Assembly (NCBI GenBank): GCA_030065975.1
Contig: JASJCN010000006.1
Coordinates: 1-58,090 of the forward strand
Source of the DNA: Myxococcota bacterium
GTDB taxonomy: Bacteria; Myxococcota_A; UBA9160; UBA6930
Direction: 5' to 3'
DNA length: 58,090 bases
Shown: positions 40,902 through 47,924 of the stretch, piece after piece
Layout of the letters: every line of letters starts with the position of its first letter
Position numbering within the stretch: position 1 is the first letter of the stretch
The notes under the pieces: generated by a model
Database searches by the model: none
What the model saw: only the letters and a program-made list of their open reading frames with translations
What the model was told of the DNA's origin: nothing
Program-made: the position numbers and the translations under genes

Positions 40902-41537
40902 TCACGAGGCCGCGCCACCGGGCGCGGCCAGGCCCGAGAGCTCGGTGATGGGCACGTGGCCCGGCTGCCCGGCCACCCGGTCCAGCCAGGCCGAGACGGC
41001 GGGGTAGCGGGAGAGCTCGAAGCCGCCGTCCTCGCACACGTGGGTATAGGCGTAGAGGGCGATGTCCGCGATCGAGCAGGCGTCGCCGACGAACCAGTCG
41101 CGGTCGGCCAGGTGCCCCTCCATCACCGCGAGCGCCGCCTCGCCGCCGTCACGCTTGGCGGGCACCTGCGCCGCGTTCTCCTCGAGCCTGCCGGCGAACG
41201 TCCAGAAGCGCAGCACCGCCACGTAGGGCTCGTGGCTGTACTGCTCGAAGAACATCCACTGCAGCACCCGGGCCCGGGAGAGCGGATCGGCGGGCAGCAG
41301 CGGGGTCCCCTCGGCCAGGTACCAGAGGATGGCGTTCGACTCGGCGAGGCTCTCGCCGCTCTCGAGCTCGAGCAGGGGGATCCGGCCGTTCGGATTGCGG
41401 GCCAGAAAGCTCGGCGTTCGCGTCTCCCCCTTCAGGATGTCGCACTCGATCCGCTCGAAGGGGATCCCGAGCCGATGCAGCAGCAGGCGGACCTTGTAGC
41501 CGTTTCCGGACTCGAAGTAGTCGAACAGGCGCAGCAT
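40902..41537 (-). CDS. Glutathione S-transferase
   Basis: 211 residues, normal GST length. N-domain: LRLFDYFESGNGYKVRLLLH with S10 as candidate catalytic residue, then NPNGRIPLLELESGESLAESNAIL with the cis-Pro and the ES glutathione-binding pair. C-domain: DWFVGDACSIADIALYAYTH, which holds the N-capping box. Unlike the two long GST-fold proteins on the left side of the window, this is a canonical enzyme, probably of the bacterial theta/beta-like kind. First gene of the P450 run. Confidence 0.92.
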   Translation of the reverse strand: MLRLFDYFESGNGYKVRLLLHRLGIPFERIECDILKGETRTPSFLARNPNGRIPLLELESGESLAESNAILWYLAEGTPLLPADPLSRARVLQWMFFEQYSHEPYVAVLRFWTFAGRLEENAAQVPAKRDGGEAALAVMEGHLADRDWFVGDACSIADIALYAYTHVCEDGGFELSRYPAVSAWLDRVAGQPGHVPITELSGLAAPGGAAS

Positions 41538-41692
41538 CGCGGCCCAGGCTAGCAGCAGCAGCAGCCCCCGAGGGAATCGGCGCAGCGTGTGCCCGGCTTG
41601 CGCCACTTCCGGGGCTCTCACGCCACACCTCTTCGGGCCGGCTCGCACCGGGCGCGGCCCGTGTCCGCTGCCCGTGCCTCCGGAGGTCGATG

Positions 41693-42526
41693 ATGCGCTC
41701 CCCGATCCTGCTCGCTGCCGTTCTCGCAGCCCTTCTGGTCCTCGCCTCCGGAACCGGCTCGTTCGCGGTCCCGGTCACCCTGGTCGACCGCAACAGCAGC
41801 GTCGAGGTGGAGACCGGCGATGGCGCCTTCCCGTCCGAGGCCTTCTCGTGGCAGGTCGACGGCACCGAGCAGCTCACCTCGAACCAGCTCTTCGTGAGCA
41901 TCGACGGCGGCGCCTTCCAGAACGTGGCGTCCCTCGGCTTCGTCGGCTCCCAGGTCAGCGACACCAACGGCTTCGTCGATCCGGGTGACGACGCGCTGGC
42001 GCTGCGCTTCGGCCAGGGCCCGCTGGTCTTGGACTGGAGCCTGCTCCTGCGCGGCGGCCAGGACGGAAGCGGCGCCTCGGATCTCGCCCAGATCATCACC
42101 CTGGACAACACGGGGATGGCGGACTTCGACGTCTCGATCGTGCAGTACGTGGACCTCGATCTAGGCGGCACCGCCGAGAACGACGCCGTGGCGCTGGTGA
42201 GCCCGGGCCAGATCGAGCAGAGCGACGGCAGCCTGGTCTTCCAGGAGGCGTTCACGCCGGCCGACGCGATCGTCGAGCTCGGCATCTTTCCCGATCCGCT
42301 TCAGGCGCTCCTCTCGGGCCAGGGCCTCGTCTCCGCGCCGGACCTCGTGGCCGGCGACGTGTCCTACGGAATCCAGTGGGACTTCACGCTCACGCCCGGG
42401 GATACCGTCACGCTGTCCAAGGACCTGCGCATCGAGGGCGGGATCACGACCCCCGAGCCGGCGCTCACCGGGCTGATGGGGCTCTCGCTCGCCCTGGCGC
42501 TGCGCGCGCGACGCCGGCGCGCCTAG
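41693..42526 (+). CDS. Exported protein with PEP-CTERM C-terminus
   Basis: 277 residues. Signal peptide (LLAAVLAALLVLASGTGSFA). The body is rich in Gly, Asp and Val with predicted beta strands and no known catalytic motif. The C-terminus is TPEPALTGLMGLSLALAL followed by RARRRRA: PEP motif at 254-256, a hydrophobic helix, a basic end. This is the canonical sorting tail for exosortase. GGAGG lies 6 nt before the second of two adjacent ATGs, so 41693 was preferred to 41690. Confidence 0.8.
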   Translation: MRSPILLAAVLAALLVLASGTGSFAVPVTLVDRNSSVEVETGDGAFPSEAFSWQVDGTEQLTSNQLFVSIDGGAFQNVASLGFVGSQVSDTNGFVDPGDDALALRFGQGPLVLDWSLLLRGGQDGSGASDLAQIITLDNTGMADFDVSIVQYVDLDLGGTAENDAVALVSPGQIEQSDGSLVFQEAFTPADAIVELGIFPDPLQALLSGQGLVSAPDLVAGDVSYGIQWDFTLTPGDTVTLSKDLRIEGGITTPEPALTGLMGLSLALALRARRRRA

Positions 42527-42600
42527 CATCCGCCTACAGCGAAACCCCGAGGTCGAATCCCCTAGCGGTTCGAGCCGATCGCGTCACCTCCGATTCTGGT

Positions 42601-42606
42601 TAGTCT
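42601..42606 (+). promoter_or_regulatory. Possible -10 box TAGTCT, 9 nt before the GTG at 42616
   Basis: TAnnnT hexamer; an AAGAGG touches the start codon and is too close to serve as a good ribosome-binding site. Confidence 0.3.
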
Positions 42607-42615
42607 CCGGAAGAG

Positions 42616-43032
42616 GTGCGGCCGTTGGGCATCCGGTTCGAAATCGACGCCGCCAGGCGGGTCATGCTGTGCGAGCTCTCCGGCTCCCTGGAGATCGCGG
42701 ACATTCTCGATGCGCTGCAGGGAATCGGTGAGGACGCTCGCATCCGAGCCGGCTTCCGCCAGCTCTTCGACTTCACCCATGCCGAGCTCGACCTCGGCGA
42801 GGCCAGCGGTACGGACTTCGTCCAGGCGACCTCGACCGTCGCGCGCAAGAACCCGCAGCTCTTCGCGTCGAAGCTCGCGCTGGTCGCGCCGCAGCCTCAC
42901 CAGTTCGGGCTGCTGCGCATGTACGAGATGACCAACCAGGACGTCGACACCGAGATCCAGGTGTTCTGGAGCCGCGCCGAGGCCGAGGCCTGGCTCTTCC
43001 AGCCCGACGAGCCCGACCTCGACGAGAGCTAG
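42616..43032 (+). CDS. SpoIIAA/STAS-like small protein
   Basis: 138 residues, soluble. The sequence alternates strands and helices in STAS/SpoIIAA-like order: RFEIDAARRVMLCELSGSLE, IADILDALQGIGEDARI, GFRQLFDFTHAELDL and KLALVAPQPHQFGLLRMYEM, ending FWSRAEAEAWL, which is the usual last helix in this lipid-binding/regulatory family. No catalytic motif. The GTG start was accepted because the protein begins with the first strand. Its stop overlaps the convergent gene by CTAG. Confidence 0.65.
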   Translation: MRPLGIRFEIDAARRVMLCELSGSLEIADILDALQGIGEDARIRAGFRQLFDFTHAELDLGEASGTDFVQATSTVARKNPQLFASKLALVAPQPHQFGLLRMYEMTNQDVDTEIQVFWSRAEAEAWLFQPDEPDLDES

Positions 43033-44501
43033 TCGACGAGCGAGAGCTCGAAGGCCACCCGCTGCGGCGCGCTCCCGGGTGCGAACTCCGTCCGCCACGT
43101 CCGGATGGCCCCGGCATCGCCGCGCGACTCGAGCCGTGTCGGGGGCGCGCCGCCGGAGAGACGGAGCGTTCCGTCGCGAGTCAGGAAGCAAAGCGAGCGG
43201 TCGTCGCGCTCCGCCCGCGCGCCGCCGAGCCCCACCCAGTCGAGTCGCACGCGGGCCTCGCGAAGCCAGTCCACCCCCGTCTCGACCTCGATCTCGAGAC
43301 GGCGATCGGCCGCGCGAGCGCGCACCGGCGCATCGGTGCGCAGGCGCAGCCATCCGAGCCGGCCGTCCGTCTCGAGCCAATGGGCCGTGACGGGGTGATG
43401 CTGGTGGTGCACGTGACGGCCCGAGGCGTCCTCTCCGCCGAGCATGATCCCGCGCCCGAGCCAGGCGCTCGCGCGCCGCTCGAAGGGCTCGCGCTGCACG
43501 ATCTGGCGCACCACGCGCTCCCCCTGGAAGGACTCGAAGTGCCGCCGCGCTTCGGGCGGGATGCGTGGGGGCAGCGCCGACACGACCGGCTCCATGCAGC
43601 GGTCGTGGGCGTGAAGCATGGCGTCGCCGAGCGGCGGCAGGACCGGCCGCGGCAGCGCCTGCGACCCGCAGCCGACGTCCACGCAGAGCCCGAGACACGA
43701 GACGTAGTCCGCCTGATCCATTCCGTAGGCCCGGGTGTAGGGCCCGCTCGGATTGCCGAGGTCGGCGTGCCAGAAGCGCGCGAGGTCGCACCAGAGGGCC
43801 GCTTCGAGCCGCGCTCCCTGCTCGCGCAGCCACGGGTCGGGCGCGAGGTCGCGCCAGGCGGCGAGCGCCACGAGGTCGACCCCATAGTAGGTGGGGCTGT
43901 TGTACTCCCGGAAGGCTTCCGTCTTCGCGTGGTCCGCACACACGCCTCGGGCGAGGCGGCTTCCGGCCGAGCGCAGCTCGCCGTCGCCCAGCCGGTCGCC
44001 CACCCAGTCGAGGAGGAAGGCGCTCATGAGCGCGATGTTCGAGTACTCGGGGGACACCGCGCGCTCGAGGGAGCCGCGCGTCGCGCGAAGCAGGGCGGAC
44101 TCGAGGGACGCGACCGTCGCCGGCGGAAGCGCGGCCTCGTGGCGGCTCAGGATCAGGGCGAACGCGGTGCCCAGGAACTCGCGCCAGTTCGGGTCGTAGT
44201 CGATCCACTCCCGGGGCTCGGGCGGCAGCGGGGGCTCTTCGGGGGCTCTGCGGAAGCTCCCGGCCGCCACGGCCGGCGCGTCGATCTGCTGCGCGAGGAC
44301 CGCATCCAGGATCGCCCCCGCCCGCGCGCGATCTCCGGGAGCATCGCGCTGGAGCAGCGACAGCGCGTACCAGCTCGACTCACGCGTCAGGTGGATCCCG
44401 GGCTGCTCGTACGGCGAGTCCGACGGGCCGCGGCTCGGATGGTGCAGAAGCGCCACGGCGGGATCGAAGAAGCCGTCCATCCACGCCGTCACCTGCGTCA
44501 C
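43029..44501 (-). CDS. Protein of unknown function, probably alpha/alpha-toroid
   Basis: 490 residues, no signal peptide. The first 300 are helical with repeated aromatic and charged faces (WREFLGTAFALILSRHEA, EYSNIALMSAFLLDWVGDRL, TEAFREYNSPTYYGVDLVAL), and the last 180 are beta-rich (WLRLRTDAPV, LEIEVETGVDWL). Helical toroid followed by a beta sandwich is the layout of polysaccharide lyases, heparinases and glycosidases, and NSPTYYGVD resembles the substrate-groove segment of that group, but I cannot name a family. Start GTG 44501 or ATG 44480. Confidence 0.65.
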   Translation of the reverse strand: MTQVTAWMDGFFDPAVALLHHPSRGPSDSPYEQPGIHLTRESSWYALSLLQRDAPGDRARAGAILDAVLAQQIDAPAVAAGSFRRAPEEPPLPPEPREWIDYDPNWREFLGTAFALILSRHEAALPPATVASLESALLRATRGSLERAVSPEYSNIALMSAFLLDWVGDRLGDGELRSAGSRLARGVCADHAKTEAFREYNSPTYYGVDLVALAAWRDLAPDPWLREQGARLEAALWCDLARFWHADLGNPSGPYTRAYGMDQADYVSCLGLCVDVGCGSQALPRPVLPPLGDAMLHAHDRCMEPVVSALPPRIPPEARRHFESFQGERVVRQIVQREPFERRASAWLGRGIMLGGEDASGRHVHHQHHPVTAHWLETDGRLGWLRLRTDAPVRARAADRRLEIEVETGVDWLREARVRLDWVGLGGARAERDDRSLCFLTRDGTLRLSGGAPPTRLESRGDAGAIRTWRTEFAPGSAPQRVAFELSLVD

Positions 44502-44625
44502 GCCATCCAGACTAGGGAAGCTCTGCAGATGTTGACTACACGCGACTGCCAGGCCTGAACGGTCCGGGTAGAGGCCCGTGCAGAGCTTCCCTGGCTCGAT
44601 TGGCCCGGCCGCCGGGCGTCGTTGC

Positions 44626-44631
44626 TAGCGT
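44626..44631 (+). promoter_or_regulatory. Possible -10 box TAGCGT, 6 nt before the esterase gene
   Basis: TAnnnT hexamer; no Shine-Dalgarno site precedes ATG 44638. Confidence 0.3.
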
Positions 44632-44637
44632 GGCCCC

Positions 44638-46488
44638 ATGCGAAGACGTCCCGCCCGCCCGCTGCTCCTGCTGGCCGCCCTCCTCGCCCCTTGCCTCGTC
44701 GCCTGCGGCGAGCCGCTCGCGGTGCTCTCCGGCGAAGCGCCTTCCGGAGCCACCGAGCGAGCGCTCGCCCAGGGCCGCGTCACGGGCTTCGAGCACCCCG
44801 ACGGCGGACACGTCTGGCTCGGCATCCCCTTCGCCGAGCCGCCCGTAGGCGAGCTGCGCTGGCGTGCGCCGGAGCCGCCCGCCGCCTGGGAGGGCGTGCG
44901 CGAGGCGCTCCGCTTCGGCGCCCCGTGCGCGCAGATCGCCGGGCCGCTCGGCGCGCGCGACGGCACCGGGTCCGGCGGCGCGACCGGCAGCGAGGACTGC
45001 CTCACGCTCAACGTCTTCGCCCCGGCGCTGCAGCCGGACGCCGCGAGCGACGCGGCCGGCCTTCCGGTGATGGTCTGGATCCACGGCGGCGGCAACTCGA
45101 TCGGCGACGCGACGATCTACGACGGCAGCATGCTGGCGCAGCGCGGCCAGGTGATCGTCGTGACCGTGCAGTACCGGCTCGGCGTCTTCGGCTGGCTCTC
45201 CCATCCTGCGCTGCACGGGCCGGAGGACGACGCCGACGATCGATCCGGCAACTACGGCACCCTCGACCTGATCCGCGCCCTCGAGTGGGTGCAGGAGAAC
45301 GCCGGCGCTTTCGGAGGCGATCCCGGCCGGGTGACGATCTTCGGCGAGTCCGCGGGCGGCGCCAACGTGATGAGCCTGCTGCGCTCGCCCCGCGCACGCG
45401 GGCTGTTCCACCGCGCGATCTCCCAGAGCGGGAGCGTGCGCGGAGCGACGCTCGACGAGGCGCGGCTCCCCGAGCACGAGGGCGGCGACGCCGCGAGCTC
45501 CCACGAGCTCGTTGTCTCCCTCATCGAGCGCCACGGCTCCGCCGCGTCGCGCGAGGAGGCAGCCGACCAGGCCGCGAGCCTCACGCCGGAGGCCACGGAG
45601 CGCCTGCTGCGGGAGGCGGACCGCGACGCCCTGCTCGGCCTGTTCGACGGCTCGGGCTTCGCGGGCATGTACCCGGGCCCGCGCCTGATTCGCGACGGCC
45701 ACGTCCTCACCGGCGGGGGCGATCTCGCCCCCTACGAGTCCGGCGACTACGCGAAGGTGCCGGTGATGCTCGGCACCAACCGCGACGAGAACAAGCTGTT
45801 CCTGATGTGGAGCTCGCCGCACGTCTCGCGGGTCTTCGGCCTCCCCTACCGCATCAACGACCCGCGGCGCTACGACCTCGACTCCGAGTATGCGGCGCTG
45901 CTCTGGAAGGCGCGCGGCGTCGACGAGCCGGCCATCGCCATGCGGGCGGGCCAGGGGCCGAGCGTGTACGCCTACCGCTTCGACTGGGACGACTCGCCGA
46001 AGCGCCTGTGGCTCGACATGGGGCAGCTCCTGGGCGCCGCCCACGGCCTCGAGATCCCCTTCGTGTTCGGCCGCCTGCGCCTGCTTCCAGGGACGGTCTT
46101 CGACCCCGAGCGCGCGGCTCTCGACCTCGAGCTCGCACGCGCGATGCAGAGCTACTGGGCCCGCTTCGCCGCGACGGGCGATCCGGGCCAGGGCCTCGCC
46201 GGCGACCTGCCGCGCTGGAGCTCCTGGCCGGCGGCCGGCTCGGGAGAGCCGGAGTTCCTGGTGCTCGACGCACCCGACGACGGGGGCATCCACATGACCC
46301 GGGGCGCCGTCACCAGCCCGATCGTCGTGGCTCGCGTCGGAACCGACGAGCGCCTCCGGAGCACGGAGGAGCGGTGCGCCGTCTGGCGGGACATGGTGCT
46401 CTACAGCGACCAGCTGAGCGCCGAGGCCTACGCGCAGATCGCGAACGGGGCCTGCCAGGCCCATCCGCTGGCGGAGGACGCTTCGTGA
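44638..46488 (+). CDS. Type-B carboxylesterase, lipoprotein
   Basis: 616 residues. Signal with lipobox ending LVAC (C23), so it is probably anchored to a membrane. Carboxylesterase signatures: SEDCLTLNVF (118-127), oxyanion hole WIHGGGNSIG, nucleophile elbow FGESAGGAN with S238, an acid in LGTNRDENKLF and the His in AAHGLEIPFVFG. Members hydrolyse esters of varied size, including p-nitrobenzyl and lipid esters. The stop overlaps the GTG start of a small NTF2-like gene, so both are made together. Confidence 0.92.
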   Translation: MRRRPARPLLLLAALLAPCLVACGEPLAVLSGEAPSGATERALAQGRVTGFEHPDGGHVWLGIPFAEPPVGELRWRAPEPPAAWEGVREALRFGAPCAQIAGPLGARDGTGSGGATGSEDCLTLNVFAPALQPDAASDAAGLPVMVWIHGGGNSIGDATIYDGSMLAQRGQVIVVTVQYRLGVFGWLSHPALHGPEDDADDRSGNYGTLDLIRALEWVQENAGAFGGDPGRVTIFGESAGGANVMSLLRSPRARGLFHRAISQSGSVRGATLDEARLPEHEGGDAASSHELVVSLIERHGSAASREEAADQAASLTPEATERLLREADRDALLGLFDGSGFAGMYPGPRLIRDGHVLTGGGDLAPYESGDYAKVPVMLGTNRDENKLFLMWSSPHVSRVFGLPYRINDPRRYDLDSEYAALLWKARGVDEPAIAMRAGQGPSVYAYRFDWDDSPKRLWLDMGQLLGAAHGLEIPFVFGRLRLLPGTVFDPERAALDLELARAMQSYWARFAATGDPGQGLAGDLPRWSSWPAAGSGEPEFLVLDAPDDGGIHMTRGAVTSPIVVARVGTDERLRSTEERCAVWRDMVLYSDQLSAEAYAQIANGACQAHPLAEDAS

Positions 46489-46925
46489 GCGCCGACCCCG
46501 GCATCGCCATTCCGAACCTGATCGGCCGCTACGCCGAGCTGCTCGACGCGGGCGAGCTCGGAGCCGTGGCTCGTCTGTTCGAGGCCGCCGAGTACGGGCT
46601 CGCGGGCGGAGACGCGGTGCAGGGGAGCGCGGCCGTCGAGAAGCTCCTGCGCGGACAGGTCCGGCTCCACGAGGACGGATCGCCGCGCACCCGCCACCTC
46701 ACCACGAACCTGATCCTCGAGGTGGCCGAGGCCGGAGACGAGGCGCACGCCCGCTCCTCGTTCACCGTGCTCCAGCACGGGCCCGAGCGGCCCCTCGCCC
46801 CCATCGTGATGGGGCGGTACGAGGACGGCTTCGACCGCGAGGACGGCCACTGGCGCTTCCGCTCGCGCCGCATCCACATCGACTGGGTCGGCGACGTGAG
46901 CGACCACCTGGCTCGAGGGATCTAG
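46485..46925 (+). CDS. NTF2-like/SnoaL-like protein
   Basis: 146 residues with a cone-shaped NTF2 fold: an N-terminal helix pair (IGRYAELLDAGELGAVARLF), then SAAVEKLLRGQVRLH, the strand RTRHLTTNLILEVAEAGDEAH (conserved TRH.TTN.I motif) and GRYEDGFDREDGHWRFRSRR. The TRHLTTN motif occurs in ring-hydroxylating dioxygenase beta-like and polyketide-cyclase-like members that act on or bind steroid-like compounds. Catalytic role not certain. GTG start overlaps the esterase stop (GTGA). Confidence 0.82.
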   Translation: MSADPGIAIPNLIGRYAELLDAGELGAVARLFEAAEYGLAGGDAVQGSAAVEKLLRGQVRLHEDGSPRTRHLTTNLILEVAEAGDEAHARSSFTVLQHGPERPLAPIVMGRYEDGFDREDGHWRFRSRRIHIDWVGDVSDHLARGI

Positions 46926-46949
46926 CCGAGGGCTCTGGCCGAGGGCTCT
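46925..46949. repeat. Two 12-bp copies of GCCGAGGGCTCT (13-bp period) between convergent stops
   Basis: The 22-bp gap between the NTF2-like and thioesterase stop codons consists of this repeat, bordered by TCTAG on both sides. Confidence 0.8.
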
Positions 46950-47823
46950 AGTCGGCGTCGGCCGCGGGGATCAGGCCCTCCGCACGGGCGCGTTCGAGCT
47001 CCTCCTCGTAGCCAGGATTGCGGCGGCACACGTGCTTCGACGTCGCCGTCGCGAGCAGCCGGCCGTCCGGCGCCCAGAGCCGCGAGCTGCAGCCGACGAG
47101 CCCTTCGGTGGCGACGGGCACGAGCCCGTCGGCGAGCTGCCAGTCGATCTCGGGAGCGAAGCGGTGGAACTGCACCGTGAGGTCGAGATTGGGCGTGAGG
47201 TAGGGGAAGGGCCAGGCGTGCGCGGCGATGGTGGCGTTCCAGCCGGGCATGTCGAGCCAGAAGAGCTGACGGATCGCGTCGTCGACGTCGCCGCCGATCT
47301 CGCTGTCGGTGAGCCGCAGCCAGGTGAACCACTCGGGATGTCCGGGTGGCTCGCGCCAGCTGAGGGGCCGTCCCTCGATGCTGCGCCAGATCGAGTACCA
47401 CTGGGCGTACTCGTCTCCGGCGCGTTCGGCGTAGCTCGGAAGGCCTTCGGGCCCGGGGACCTCGGGCCGTTCGGCCACGTCGTGGGCGTACCCATCGATC
47501 CCCTCGGCCACCATCCACAAGCTCGCCGTGAGGAGCGTGCGATCCGCCTGGGCGATCTCGATCTGCAGGGACTCGGCGCGCTTGCCCCCGCCCACCGAGC
47601 GGACCCGGATCGTGGCCGGCTCGAAGGCGCCCACCGAGAGGAAGTGGCACTGGAAGCTCGCGGGCCGCCCGAGCCGGCTGGTCTCGCAGCCGGCGCGGAG
47701 CGCGAGCGCGGCCAGATACCCGCCGTTGGGCCCCCAGACCTCCCAGTCGCGCGAGAGCGTCGTATGGAAGAGGCCCGGCTCACGACCGGGCTCGGCGCGG
47801 GTGTCGCGGATCAGGTCGGGCAT
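46948..47823 (-). CDS. Acyl-CoA thioesterase family (TesB-like double hotdog)
   Basis: 291 residues with two hotdog halves. First half: WEVWGPNGGYLAALALRAGCE (substrate loop and central helix) and FQCHFLSVGAFEPATIRVRSV; second half: WLDMPGWNATIAAHAWPFPY, NLDLTVQFHRF and LVGCSSRLWAPDGRLLATATSKHV. The end DGRLLATATQ-like segment is typical of the family. Probable hydrolysis of acyl-CoA to free acid and CoA. ATG 47823 was chosen; it lies 3 nt from a hairpin that contains the GGAG site. Confidence 0.86.
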   Translation of the reverse strand: MPDLIRDTRAEPGREPGLFHTTLSRDWEVWGPNGGYLAALALRAGCETSRLGRPASFQCHFLSVGAFEPATIRVRSVGGGKRAESLQIEIAQADRTLLTASLWMVAEGIDGYAHDVAERPEVPGPEGLPSYAERAGDEYAQWYSIWRSIEGRPLSWREPPGHPEWFTWLRLTDSEIGGDVDDAIRQLFWLDMPGWNATIAAHAWPFPYLTPNLDLTVQFHRFAPEIDWQLADGLVPVATEGLVGCSSRLWAPDGRLLATATSKHVCRRNPGYEEELERARAEGLIPAADAD

Positions 47824-47826
47824 GGC

Positions 47827-47841
47827 GGCTCCGAAGGAGCC
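47827..47841 (-). promoter_or_regulatory. Hairpin that covers the thioesterase ribosome-binding site
   Basis: Minus-strand GGCTCC-TTC-GGAGCC, a perfect 6-bp stem with a 3-nt loop; the GGAG of its 3' arm is 5 nt from the ATG. Translation could be dampened when it forms. Could be chance. Confidence 0.3.
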
Positions 47842-47924
47842 CGGCGCGCTCTGTGCGCCGAGCGTCGGCAGCAGAAGACGACGGATGACGGGCGCAGGAT
47901 ACGCGGACGCGCTATCCGCCGCCC

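Noticed and set aside
36887..40948. Very long open frame on the plus strand opposite the P450-sulfotransferase run
   Set aside because: It mirrors four or five well-supported minus-strand genes, its translation is low-complexity Arg/Val/Gly/His-rich sequence and no motif is present. Such antisense frames arise from high GC at third codon positions.
42550..42575. Sequence resembling a tRNA T-arm (GGTTCGAGCC)
   Set aside because: No acceptor, D or anticodon stems can be built around it; chance match in GC-rich DNA.
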